NCBI GenBank assembly: GCA_944472155.2
Contig: OX235271.1
Location: 102,127,256 to 102,191,255 of the forward strand
DNA: 64,000 bases
Direction: 5' to 3'
Source: Trichobilharzia szidati
Lineage: Eukaryota > Platyhelminthes > Trematoda > Strigeidida > Schistosomatidae
Part shown: positions 10,666 through 22,415 of the stretch, piece by piece
Position numbering within the stretch: position 1 is the stretch's first letter
Layout of the letters: each line of letters opens with the position of its first letter
Position numbers and translations under genes: made by a program
The notes under the pieces: generated by a model
The model's input: the letters and a program-made list of their open reading frames with translations, nothing else
Told to the model about the DNA's origin: nothing
Database searches by the model: none

Positions 10666-13600
10666 AATCACTAGCTTGATTTTCAGACAAGTTGAAAACG
10701 ATAATTGAATTGCACTTCCTTCGGCTATATCTTCCTTTTGTAATTCCTCCTTTTAGTTGGTGGTTAGGTGTGAATAGATTAATTTGTGATGATACTGTGT
10801 CCCATGAGCAGAATGTTCTAACTGTGACGTTTTCAACATCCGGCTGAAAGAGCACAGTAACACTGGATATTATCTACCTAACCTATAAATCTTTCTATCA
10901 TTCTAAAGTCTTCAAAAACAAATTAAATGAGTGAATTCTTTGCAAGTGAATAAAATTTAATTGTTTAAAATTGAAGTCAGTCATTAGTCAGACTTAAAAT
11001 GATCATTTTAAGTCGTCCAATGGTCAAACACTTGCACATTTGATATTGCTGCGTGTGTGAGAATACAGTTAAGAAAAAACTATTTCCCAATTCTCTGAGA
11101 TTTGAAATAAGGTCTGCAAGGCAGAACTGGTTTCATCTTTCTTTAGATATGCATTATGCGTTGTTTTATTCTTCCTGCGTTGATATTCAGTGTAATTACC
11201 GAATGTTAGCACAGCGACTGATTACGCCTCCATCATATATCATTACCCAGTGATAAAAACCTGAGTTCCAAATGTTCATAACACACTGTCTAGTCAGCCT
11301 AACCCCGTAAACGATAATATCATGAATACCAGTAAAATAGCCATATAATACGTAGTACTGGTTCACATCAGTAGCTGAGGATAATTTTCACCAACCAACA
11401 TTAATCTCAGACTCTGAACAACTGTCTAGCTCATTTGAAGCCACCTTCAGCTGAAGAAGTTTAACCACTTCATGTGATATTGGTAGTGGCCAGGTAATTA
11501 CTCGAGTTGGCTGGTGTAATTGCTTTCAAACCACTGAAATAGATTAGAAATATGTATCACGTGGCTTGTTTGCTCGCTTTCATGATGGATATCTTAATGA
11601 AGTCTCACAGTTTATTGTGTACTTTGTAAATGACTAGCTGCAGTCTATTTTTAGAACATCGTTCATCAAATAGGTAGCCAGAGTTTGGTTGAAGTGATTT
11701 GATTCAACTCTCTTAGCTGAAGAGCTTTTAGCAGACCACAGATAAGTTAAGTCAGTTACAAATGAGACGGTCATCTAGTCTTTAAATCATCTCCATATTT
11801 TCAAGCAAGCACTTCTAGCTGGTTTGACTGGTATCAGAGTATGTATATACTAATCAATATACATAAATACTTATTTATGTTGTATAGCGGAAGTGCAACT
11901 GTATAACATAACTAGATATTACAAGCTCCTCATATTATTAAACATACACTGTTCGTATATATTCGAAAATCATTTCTGATTAAACTACAATAAAAGCCAA
12001 TGACAAACTGTGATTGATTAGTGTTAAAATTATTACATGAATCATAATTAAGCGAATGACATGAGTAATAATAGATTCACGACAAAAAAAGGTGTTGATA
12101 AAGATACTTATGCACTTATAAAACTTCTAACATTCAATCATTCTAATCCTCTAACCCCCTCCGTGTTGATTACTCGTCGTTTTAATTTGTACAAAATGAA
12201 GACAAAACGTTTTGTTGAAACACTCATCAGAAAATAAATGATCCATCATTCTGTATTTGTCAGTTAACCTTCTTTTTAACAAAAAATGTTTGTTCAGAAT
12301 CGAAGAAGAGCTTCCTTCTTTATTTCTTCCACTTCTGTTGTTTGTTTTTACCTCGCCCACCAAAAAACAGCAAAACAAAAGAAATTCTAGAAAAAATAAA
12401 CAAACAAAATGACGAAACAATGACTCCTGTCTGTTGATTATTCCGCGAATTAATTAATTTCAGTATTAAAGTAGTAGATTAAAACAAAAAAATAAAAGCA
12501 ACAATAATTGAATGTTGACATTGAACACATACATTCACAAACGCCTACACAGATGCACACACTGTAATTTTTAATGTGTCAATTAATTTCTTTCTGGAAA
12601 TAATAATAACCATAATCTGTCATGGTGGATTATTGATGCATTTCACACTTGGTTTGATCTCGGCATTCATTCGCCTCAGAATGCAGCTAACGATGCAAAT
12701 GACCACTGGGTTTGATGACTACTGATTTCAGTTGAAGAATAAACCCTATGAAGTTATGAAATGTTAATATATGTCTAATCTAACCATGGTAGGAATAATA
12801 CTAAATAAAGATATTTTGCGTAAATAATTTACTCGGAGAAATTTCATTTTTTTTCGGGAGGGGAATAAATAGTTATTTTTTGGTAGATGAATAATATGTG
12901 TGATTAATGATGTATCCTGCTGTAGGTTTATAATCCATTATCTTGTGCACGCACACACACATAAATATAAACACTAAGGCAGGGGTTTCGCCGTCTAATA
13001 ATCCACTTCATATTTGCTTTATCCCACCCATCTAACCATCTATCTATCTATTTATCTACTGGTTTTCTTCTGTGTGCTTGAATTTTCATCTCACACTGTC
13101 TAATCCCTCATTAATTGGTTCTCAACACACCATGGGGAGTCTGTATTTATTATTACATCAGAAGAATAAACACAATATGTACACATGTCATGAATTAAAA
13201 AAAGAAAACTTTCTCACTTTCACACAACAAAAATTGGTCAACACCAACATCATTATGCTTCTTCTTCCTCGTATCCCTCTTTCTAGGGTCCTTATGCACT
13301 TACACATCTCCCCCTCAATTCTTTTCTTTTAAATAATAAACGAAGATAGTAATGATAATAATAATAATAATAAAGGCAAAATAATTGCGTAGACTTCAAA
13401 AGTGTCTATATATTTTTTTTCTTTTAAAAAAACGTAAGGAAAACAGTAGTGTTGTGATGAATGTTATTGTATTTAACAAGCAAAGAAAATTTCGTCTACA
13501 ACATGTGATTTACCCTTAAGGCATTTGAAATGTTTAAACTGTTATCTATTGTGTTTTCAAAACAGAAGTTGAACGTCAACAAGAAGGAGAAGAGGGAGCA

Positions 13601-14024
13601 AAAGTGAAGAGAAATTCATTGAGTTCAATGAATCCCAAACATAAATTCTCTAACTCTTTTTCTACACACATGTACATGCACAACACACGGATGAACATGA
13701 CTCAAACCTAAAGCTTTGTAAAAGTGCTTCTAGTGTCTGATATAATAGACAGAGAGAGAGAGAGAGAGCGAAGAAACCTATGGCGACACTAAGAAGGATT
13801 ATGTTTGTAAAAATGATCACAGCACATGTAAGCCAGTGGTACATGATTACTAGTAGGAGTCTTGTTTTCTTGGCTCCTGTTGTTTATATTCGACAGTTTG
13901 ACGCTTTGTAAATAATGTGAAAATATGTACATAAATAAATAAATATGTATCCTTGTTGATTAGACTGCAGTCACGTGAAGTTTATTACGGATTCAAATAG
14001 AATCAATAAAAACCTAATCTGTTT
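10666..14024. other. long repeat-poor non-coding stretch
   Basis: The longest part of the left third without a recognisable SINE or LINE. AT-rich with short homopolymers and microsatellites near 13.35-13.77 kb. A candidate place to look for intronic enhancers of the LIM-homeobox gene, but no site is identifiable by eye. Confidence 0.45.
13750..13768. repeat. (AG)n microsatellite
   Basis: A short uninterrupted AG run. A (TAA)n run lies nearby at about 13353-13373. Confidence 0.9.
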
Positions 14025-14400
14025 GGTTACAGGATTTCATCATGAGCTGACATTGGTTAGAGAACCATTGGAAAACCTGGGAGTACTGGACAGCTGTTTC
14101 GTCCTAGTCTGGGACTCTTCGGCAGTACGCACCCACCAGGGTTCGAACCCAGGACCTTCTGGTTACAAGGCTAGCGAGCTCGTAGACCATTAAGTCACTG
14201 GGACCCGATCCAATGGCCCATGAATTCTAACTTCTGCCAATTCACGATATAGCGCAACCGCTAGCCAATGTCTTCGGTGAGTATTTGTCCTCACACCCGA
14301 CCTGCTGCACACTACTGGTCACGACTTCCCACTGGAATCCCAGGTAACTACCTACCTGAATAGGGCCAGTCGTCAGTGAGCATCTCATTGATATTCAAGT
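14025..14400 (-). mobile_element. T-SINE, near full length, minus orientation
   Basis: Well preserved from tail (14036) to 5' part (14400). On its sense strand the hammerhead reads GTACTG-CCGAAGA-GTCC...GGAC-GAAA-ACAGCTGT-C-CAGTAC, with U4 of the core changed to C. Confidence 0.88.
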
Positions 14401-14824
14401 ATTGGTTTTATAACTGAATATTACAGCACGAATACCGGAATACAATATACACTGTTCAAGATATTAGACTATTATCCGTTAAATTGTTAAGATATAATAG
14501 TCACTAACCTGATACTAGAGCTTACTAACTCATGTTTAATAGGATCATTGTGAACGTCCTATGGACATCTGATTACATGGGGAGTTAATCCGAAAATATC
14601 AGATTTTCAAGTAAGCACTGTATTATTCAATAAGTACATTTAAATCTATTGACTGGCGAATTCCAACCCCTTTTAATTCACTATGTAAAACAATCGATGT
14701 CTTAGGCTTGGTCTTTTGTAAGACAGTATCTATTCATAGGAAATCAGTTCCACTTAGGGGAGAAATAGGTCCACGGCGAATTGAAGTTTTTAGTGCTTCT
14801 CTAAATAACGCCAGTTTGCAACGG

Positions 14825-15055
14825 TAACTACATTATTATTATTATCATAATGTTTATTGGATATCATACACAGTGAAACATTATTATTTACTGGATTACT
14901 TTTTGAACATAATTTATTGTTCATAATCTGATATAACAAGGTGGATAGACACATTGATAATTGAAGCTTTATTTATCAAATAAGCTGAAAATACATGCAG
15001 TAGGAGTAATTCACTACTTGTCCCTGACATCCAGAAAATTCTACAACCCTTCCAA
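14825..15055 (+). mobile_element. Penelope-like element fragment, degenerate
   Basis: Positions 14870-14935 repeat the hammerhead-like terminal segment seen at 9915-9980 in the same orientation. The following 14945-15055 matches the coding end of that element in the opposite orientation (IIEALFIK, NTCSRS, VPDIQKIL, with one stop). The terminal repeat and coding end are therefore arranged inversely relative to the 10-kb copy. Confidence 0.6.
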
Positions 15056-15149
15056 GAAATGAGAAAGATTGATGAGAAATATAAAGTGAGTTTCAGAATG
15101 GTGTATTTACAAATTGTGTTTGAAATGTTATGCAGTAAATAATACTGTT

Positions 15150-15540
15150 TCACGAAAAGCATTTACAACAGGCTACAAACTTTTATCAACAACTGCCTTT
15201 TCTCCATGCTCAACATCACATGGCCAGAAAGGAATAGCAAGAAGAAACTCTGAAAGAACCTACTGCTAAGCATATATTTCAAAGAAAATGGAGATGGATT
15301 AAACGCGTGCTGAGGAGACCTTCAGGTAATATGGCACTCCAGGCCTTTGAGTGGAACCAGAAAGGGAAATGACGAGTTGAGCATGACTTGGAGGAGATCG
15401 TGTGAGGAGAAGATGAGAGTATATGGGCAATTGTTGGGCCAGCTGGAGAGGACTGTAGAAAACAGGACAAAATGCAGATGTGCTGCTGAAGCCCTATGTT
15501 CCACTTGGAGACAAAGGGAATACTAATACCATTACTGTTT
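15150..15540 (+). mobile_element. RTE-type LINE 3' fragment
   Basis: The plus strand contains tggccagaaaggaatagcaa and tggagatggattaaacgcg (the KWRWI.R motif region), then aggagatcgtgtgaggagaa and ctgaagccctatgttccact, ending in a short AAT-type tail. Coding is broken by stops. Confidence 0.75.
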
Positions 15541-15849
15541 GAAATACCTATTAAACAAATTATTATGGATTTATGTACTACCACAGTGCCCAAATATAAG
15601 TTTGTCAGTAGAAGATAACTAGAGATAAATAAACTCTCTTATAGTACTGTTTAGATTAGGAAGAAAATAAAAGGTATCACTGAAACATTTGAAATCACAG
15701 ATAGCAACTGAACAGGATAGATTAAGTCATCCTATGTGTCTTTTTTTCCTAATATTTCACTTTGGTCAGAGAATAATGCCATGTCTCACTTCGTTTGTCG
15801 TTCACATTCACAGACACTGAACTCTTTGATGGTTCTTAGTTGTCTGACA

Positions 15850-16040
15850 GTCTGTGCGTCGGCGGCACAGCGGTTAGGACTGTCGCCGACCATGCACATA
15901 GTCCGAAGTTCCATCCCCGGCCTGATATCAATGGTCGGCCTGCAAATTTGGGCTACCGATATCACATGCTGAAAATTTCAAACTTATGCCGAAATACTGT
16001 GTGGAATCAAGCTGTAATAAAATTAATTAGAAAAAACATT
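15850..16040 (+). mobile_element. G'-SINE
   Basis: Shares the head of the G-SINE (gtgcgtcggcggcacagcgg) but has a different body: tcaatggtcggcctgcaaat, gggctaccgatatcacatg and ctgtgtggaatcaagctgta. Confidence 0.82.
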
Positions 16041-16544
16041 ATATAGTATGACTGATCGTTACATAACCCACCTTCATGAAGGTTGATCAACTCTTATCTC
16101 TTACTCTGTAATTTTCAAATGACCAATTTGATTCAATGTAATACGAGTTCACTTCATTGGCTAACCAGAATTCCAGTGGTTTCAACTCCTCATAGGGCTA
16201 TCTGAACTAAGTCACTGCCGGTAGGTCGTCTAGGTTTTTATGTCGCTTCACTCAGGCTAGTAAGCACTACTGTTTGACGTGACTGGTTTCAAACTACTCA
16301 TATCACTCAATGGTATATGCTATCAGAACACAGAAACTTCTTAAATACGCAAATGTTGGAGATTAACAAAACAAAATATAAACTTTATCAAATATTTTAT
16401 CATTTAAGAAATACTGATTTCATTCTCATTAATCAACTTTTGAATTCATAAGGAAAAGTAAAAAATATTTGTTATAATTTCTAGTTGACCACAAATTTCT
16501 TTGATTACAGTGTTGTTCATCCCTTCTTCTCCTTCCTTTTACAG

Positions 16545-17863
16545 ACTTTTTGGACCAATCAAACCGACACCGGTATGTACACACTGTAAACAATTAATCA
16601 ATCCAAATGAATTAGTCCTAAGATCAATAAATCAATTATTATTTCATTCAGAATGTTTTTCATGTAATATATGCCATCGTATATTAAAATGTGGTGATCG
16701 ATATGAATTAAATATAATCAATAATCAACCAATATGTTGGGAACACTGTCACCGTAACCTTCATCATCATCATCACCAACATACCAATCAGTCATTTCAG
16801 CCTTTTCCTCATCATGTATGGAGTCCGTTAACAGCTACCCATAATAATAGTAATAGTGAACAAATTATCAGTTCAACGCATGGATACGAAGATGAAAATA
16901 ATTTAAAAACAAATACTCATCAAGATGAAATATCATTCAAAGGAATCAACAATCAGCCACTTTGTTCAACTGATGAAAATAATCATGCAAAGTTATTTAA
17001 TGTTGGCCAAGTTACCTCAAGCAGGAGTGTTGATCAGGATGTTGACGAATTACCGAAAAATGCTGTTTTCCAAATGGAACCACATGAAAACAATAATAAT
17101 AAGTCTAATTTTGTTGAAAGTAGTATGGAAAAACCAAAGGCAGCAGTCAGTAGTATCGCTGATAAACAGGAGTATAAAAGTGAGACAAGTAAAATAAATC
17201 CATATTTCATTCCACTAATCAATAAAAATAATTCATTAATCGATTCACCGTCTAACGATTCATCCTTCATTCAGACAAATAAATCTTCGAATGTACCATT
17301 TCATTATTTGCCTCCATTGTTACGTCATTCATCACCCAACAGTTTGCCATTTATCCCATTCAATCCATTGTGCAAATTAGAAAATAATCCTTTAGGAATG
17401 GGGTTACCAATGCCTTCTTCACCCCTGTGTCCCTCTTATCCTTCCTCATTAACATCCTCCTCAACAACGTTGTCAACTTTTCCTTCTACAACAGCTAGTT
17501 TGTCATTTACATCAGGAGGTATACCTCATTTTACAAATATTACTACAACAACAACAACAACACCAGAGACAACATCACTACTGCTTCCCCCACCCCCAAT
17601 TCCACTATCCACATCATCATCATTATCATTGTCACCACCATCATCGTCATCTGGAATGAGATTCATGACAAAACATTTCGATATTTCCCCACTGAATTAT
17701 TCATCATTACTATCTTCAAATCATTCTTCATCAATTATTGATTTTATTGATTCAAAGAATTCTTTATCACATGGCAATCCTACTGATTCAACATCACTGT
17801 TAATTCAACAAGTACAACAGAAAAGAAATCGTAAACGTCGAAATGGTATCAACCAAGTATTCG
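16545..17863 (+). CDS. Lhx2/9: LIM-homeobox transcription factor, Lhx2/9 (apterous) type: LIM2 and linker exon
   Basis: Internal exon of a LIM-homeodomain transcription factor, a nuclear DNA-binding regulator whose LIM zinc fingers bind cofactors such as LDB/Chip. The acceptor is the acag at 16541-16544 after a pyrimidine tract, and the exon opens with the third base of a codon. The LIM2 zinc-finger ligands are all visible at 16576-16746: CTHC, then HSECFSCNIC, then CWEH. After it comes an unusually long linker of about 370 residues with a His run, Thr runs and Ser/Pro-rich stretches, ending in a basic cluster (KRNRKRR). The donor gtaaga follows 17863, leaving one base that completes an Asp codon with the next exon. 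LIM1 must lie upstream of the window. Similarity to Lhx2/9 LIM2 is by eye; the homeodomain exons make the assignment firm. Confidence 0.88.
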
Positions 17864-17911
17864 GTAAGAGAAATTTTCTTTCCTTTTACGGCTAACCACT
17901 TTTTTATAATT

Positions 17912-18290
17912 CAAGTGTTGGTTTGTAGGGTTTTTATTGGTTACAGGATTTTCATCATGATCTGACATTAGTTAGAGAACCACTGGAAATCCTGGGAGTA
18001 CTGGACAGCTGTTTCATCATAGTTTGGGACTCTTCATCAGTACGCACCCACCGGGATTCGAACCCAGGACCTCCTGGTTACAAGGCGAGCTAGCTCGTAG
18101 ACCGTTAAGCCACTGGGACCCGATCCAATGGCCAGTCCATGAATTCTAACTTCTGCCAATTCACGACATAGCGTGACCGCTAGCCAATGTCTTCGGCGAG
18201 TATTTGTCCTTACACCCGACGTGCTGCACCCTACTGGTCACGACTTCTCACTAGAACCCCAGGTAACTACCTACCTGAATAGGACATTGA
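17912..18290 (-). mobile_element. T-SINE in the intron 50 bases past the LIM2 exon
   Basis: A near full-length minus-oriented copy. The hammerhead core strand reads ATGAAGA (C3 changed) and stem II is damaged. It inserted just downstream of the splice donor at 17864. Confidence 0.87.
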
Positions 18291-18389
18291 ATGGTAACTG
18301 TGAACTATGTCAAAAACATCTGCGGTGAATCGAAACCAGACCTCCAGCCAGTAGTAAGTTTGGAATAGAGAGAAGGTTGTACATGAGGT

Positions 18390-18475
18390 CAGCAACACCA
18401 ACGCTACTGAGACTTTAAAACCCTGAAGCCCTATGTTCCACTCGGAACTCGAAGGAATGAAGAAAAAGCAAAACC
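18390..18475 (+). mobile_element. G-SINE tail fragment
   Basis: Only the 3' end is recognisable: cctgaagccctatgttccac followed by aactcgaaggaatgaag. Confidence 0.6.
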
Positions 18476-19004
18476 CAAGACTATCATGGATATCCTCACA
18501 ATCAGTGACACCATATTTAAACTATAATTGTGACAGGTGTTTCGAAACATTTTCAGCACCGAGTCCAACTAAACCTTACCAGATAGTTTAGTATTATTCC
18601 AGCGTGTTTAAAAAGGATAAAACAAGATAAGTTCCAATGTTTCAATGTGTTTAAGAAATGAGAAATTAGTGTATTCAAACAGAACAAGAAGTAAAAGGGT
18701 TATGTGTGAAGGACATTGGGTGGATATTTTGACTCTTAATATCAATCCAAGTATTTCTGCTGAATTTTTTAAAAGTTAAATATTTTGGAAATTGTATTTC
18801 AGATAATGCATCTACGAAGGAGTTCAATGATTATTTGTATTTTATATCTTGAAGTAGGAGTTACATAACATTACTATAGGGAGAACTGCACAACAATGTC
18901 ATCTGGAAGAAAGATATGCCTCAGAGTCCTCCTTTAACATAGAGTCACAATAACTTATGATTGTGAATATAAATTTCAGATCTTCTGCTAAACACGTGTA
19001 TTAT

Positions 19005-19990
19005 TATTATTAATGTTCCCTTGGATTCCTAGTGGAACATAGGGCTTCAACTACACGTCTCCACTTGCTTCTGTCTTCTGCTGTACTTTTCACTTGCATC
19101 CATGTTAGTCCATACTGTTTCAACTCCTCTTCACACGATCTCCTCCATGTCACCCTTGCACCGACGAACCACTCGCCGCTTCCCTTTCGGGTTCCACTCG
19201 AGCATTGGCCTGACGCGCAATGTCACCCAACGGCCTCCTCAGCGAGTGTCCAATCCATCTCCACTTTCTCCTGCATATTTGTTGGGTGATTGATTCTTGT
19301 TTTGTTTGTTCCCATAGTTTCTTGTTGGTGATTCTTTCCGGCCATCTGATCTTCAGTATAGAGCGAAGACAGTTGTTGATAAAGGTCTGCAACAGGCTGT
19401 TGGAAATATTCTTTGTGACCCGCCAAGTTTCTCATCCATCCGTATAGAAGAACTGACTGACTTGACGTTTGTATTGAAAAACCGAATTTTGTTGTTGATG
19501 TTGAGTTGAGTGACGAAGATTTCCAGATTGGTTTCAGGTTGATGAATGTGTTTCTCGCCTTCCCGATTCTCGATTTGACATCCTCGTCCGTTCCTCCTGT
19601 AGTTGAGACAATGCTCCCTTGACAAGTGAATGAAGTAACCTCTTTCAAATCCCTCCCGCTGATGGTGATTGGCGCTGGATTTAGCTGCTGCTGTTGTTGC
19701 TGGTTGGTTATTTTCATAACCTCCATCTTGTCTATGTTCACCTGGAGTCTTGTCTTTACTGCTTCTTCGACCAGTTTGTCAGTTTTCGCTTGTGAGTCTT
19801 CGATTTTCTGTGACATCAAACATAAGTCGTCCGCGAAAGCCAGGTATTCTAGGCTCTTCACGTCAGTCTAGGATACCCCTGTCTTGCCGTTTCCCACTGT
19901 CTGACGCATAATCCAGTCCACCGTAATTAGGAATATCATTGGTGATAATAAGCACCATTATCTGACTCCTGTGTTTACTCCAAACGCCTC
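19005..19990 (-). mobile_element. RTE/SR2-type LINE, 3' half with reverse transcriptase remnant
   Basis: Minus-strand translation near 19861 gives LEYLAFADDLCLMSQ, the catalytic FADD motif of a non-LTR reverse transcriptase. It is followed by VNIDKMEVMKI, DLKEVTSFTCQGSIVS and DEDVKSRIGKARNTFINL, and in later frames by WPERITNKKLWEQTKQ and RRKWRWIGHSLRRP. This order matches the RTE clade (schistosome SR2). It is 5'-truncated with several frameshifts. The 3' end (19005) has the short ATT-type tail usual for RTE. Confidence 0.85.
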
Positions 19991-20632
19991 AATAAACACG
20001 TGTAGAAATCCTTAATTTAGAATGGCCGTTCTCATTCAACTAGCATGTGTCTTTCCTTTTTCACATTCCGATTAATGGAACACATTTAACAGGTGATGTT
20101 ATTAAAGCCAAACTAAGTTGGTAACAGTACACTGGACAAACTCTGAAACTGTAAAAGAAGTGTGCTTATTTTATCATGGATTCGAACATGCATCGTTCAC
20201 TTTTGGATTAGAAAACGTGACATATGACCTATTTAGGTTGACAACGGGGTCTTGTAGAAGCTACCTGTCCTCTTAGCCCTTAGTTCAGACATTCAAATAG
20301 TTTAATGAACAAATCGTCTCTCCTGACTAGTAGAGCTTTGTCAGCATTCAGTTTTAAGGCACTACAAATTGGCACGACTTCACAAACTCAGTTTAATAAA
20401 GAAGCGATTAGGTGTGATGATCATAATGTAGGGTAAATAAACCAAATATATAGTACTCTCAACAAGATATCTAACAACCTGGTAGTTCAAGTGTCGTCTT
20501 AGCCTGATTAAACGATTCTATTTTAAAGTTAGATTATCACTGAACGATGTTCTCTGCTTCTATATTCCTCTTTTTTTTTTTAAAATAATAATTGTCATAA
20601 TTACGTTTTGTTTTCCCTGTGTATACATATAG

Positions 20633-20823
20633 ACAACGATTGTTTTAATGCCAGTGGCAATTTCTGTCTTGGAATAAATGCTAGACAAAAACGCATGCGT
20701 ACATCATTCAAGCATCATCAACTGAGAACAATGAAAGCCTATTTCAATATGAATCATAATCCTGATGTTAAAGACTTGAAAGTGTTGACAGAGAAGACAG
20801 GATTATCAAAACGTGTTTTGCAA
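20633..20823 (+). CDS. Lhx2/9: Lhx2/9-type gene: N-terminal homeodomain exon
   Basis: Encodes the N-terminal arm, helices 1 and 2 and the start of helix 3 of the homeodomain (about 20683-20823). The stretches KRMRTSFKHHQLRTMKAYF and TGLSKRVLQ are near-identical to vertebrate Lhx2/Lhx9 and fly Apterous. The acceptor is the ag at 20631-20632; two bases complete the Asp codon begun in the previous exon. The donor gtaagt at 20824 falls exactly after Gln46 of the homeodomain in phase 0, an intron position I recall as typical of the Lhx2/9 class. Reading on into the intron gives about 30 further open codons to a stop near 20914. Confidence 0.93.
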
Positions 20824-21479
20824 GTAAGTTCTTTTTGTTTTCACAGTAATACTTTATTGTTTGCCTATCCCTCAGTTTTCAATGACTTGGATATTGATCC
20901 ACGTAGTCTTCAATAGGAAACATTACTAAATGAAGAAATATCGAAGATTTTGAAATTGCAGACGGTACTTTTTTGGCACAATATGAAACTGGTTTCTTCT
21001 ATAGCGCAGAAAAATGCAAGAGACTAAAGTTTATTTTATCTACTATAACTACTGGACATACGACCCAATTACGACTATTCAAAAGAACTAATGAAATAAC
21101 TCATACATTCACTAAAATTACATTTGAAAATGCAAGTGTGTTTCATGGGGAGTAACACTGTCATCTTTCTACAAAGCAAGTTCATTTGAAAAGTCTGGAA
21201 TAGAGCGAAACACAAATTTTGAATTACGCGGCTAATCACTGGTTAAAACTTATAAACAGGAAATATCTAGTAAAGGATTATAGCAACAAACTAAAATTAG
21301 TGTTCATGAAGTACACATTTCCCGTTTTAGTGTGATGTTGTAAGACGTCGGATTCGAACTGACAAAAAAGAGGTCAAACTAAACCAAGTTATTCGATGAG
21401 TTTTACTTGTTACCAAGTGACCAACTAAATCTGTTATTTACTTCCAGAGAATTATTTACTGCACATTACTACATTTTGA

Positions 21480-21656
21480 TTACAGCTTGATTCCACACCG
21501 TATTTTTGGTACAGGTATGGAATTTTCAGCATGTGATATCGGTAGCCCAAATTTTTCAGACCGACCATAGATATCAGGTGTGCGTCGGCAGGGGATCAAA
21601 CCCCGGACGATGTGCATGGTCGGCGAGAGTCCTAACCACTGTGCCACCGACGCATA
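21480..21656 (-). mobile_element. G'-SINE
   Basis: A minus-oriented copy with the tail cagcttgattccacaccgta, middle ttttcagcatgtgatatcgg and head ending aaccactgtgccaccgacgc. Confidence 0.83.
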
Positions 21657-21837
21657 TCAGCTGACAGTAGACATTTTATACTAATTATCATTCATATGAC
21701 ATACCGTTTGTGGACGATAATCAAGGGGAAATGATGACGACGGAAAAAGTTTAAAGTTGTCTGAATAGACCTTTTAATCTACATATTATGCAATCTCTTA
21801 AGTATGAAATAAACTTTTATAATGGATGTTGATGATG

Positions 21838-22050
21838 TCGCGTCACCGGCCCAGTGATAGAATGCTCGTCATTCACACTGGAGGTTCAGACTCGATTCTA
21901 CTTATAGACACTTAATCCTTGCCTAGTTTACTAGCTGGCAGTTAGTCCACAAAATAGAGGAGTTCCGGTGTGGGGCTAAAAACTAGCACTACCGCTTTTG
22001 AAACTTCATAGCCTGAGGCCCTATCTTCCACTTGAAGTACAAGAAAGAAA
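21838..22050 (+). mobile_element. G-SINE-like element, diverged
   Basis: Head-like start gcgtcaccggcccagtgata, weak B-box remnant, and an end with cctgaggccctatcttccac. Old and degraded. Confidence 0.55.
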
Positions 22051-22362
22051 AAGGGTGACAACTGAAAGTGAAATGAAAATCTGGGCCACCGCAGAATTCA
22101 AGCCAGCGATTTCCTAGGCTTATTAGATTGTTGAGCGGCGAGACTCAACTGCTTACGTGGTCACTACTTCATTAGTATTTTTAAAGAAATGTTACACCAC
22201 TTCATAAACCTCAACAACAAACTAATAAAACTTAATCCTCTTACTTTATATTACTGATTGTGTGAGTAAAGTCAGTAAAGCTATTGGCAGTTTTATAGCT
22301 TAAATAGCATATATATATAAGCTATTCAATTTGCAAATAATAGTGTTCTCTGAGCTGGTTCA

Positions 22363-22415
22363 TCTATTTGTGGAGCTTTCGTCGTCCTTCTGGACAACAT
22401 CTTTAGCGCAAATTT
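22363..22415 (-). ncRNA. hammerhead-like motif at PLE 3' end, core mutated
   Basis: On the minus strand: stem II GTTGTCC/GGACGAC closed by AGAA, then GAAA, minimal stem III AGCT, CUC triplet, and stem I AAATTTGCG/CACAAAT with one mismatch. The first core strand reads CTAAAGA, so invariant G5 is A and self-cleavage is not expected. Confidence 0.6.

Noticed and set aside
16501..16544. Translation start at 16501 for the LIM2 exon
   Set aside because: The codon is TTG, and the stretch to 16544 is a pyrimidine tract ending in acag, a splice acceptor.
19032..19289. Plus-strand open frames at 19.0-19.3 and 55.4-55.7 kb
   Set aside because: Both are antisense shadows of RTE 3' ends, which explains their mutual similarity.
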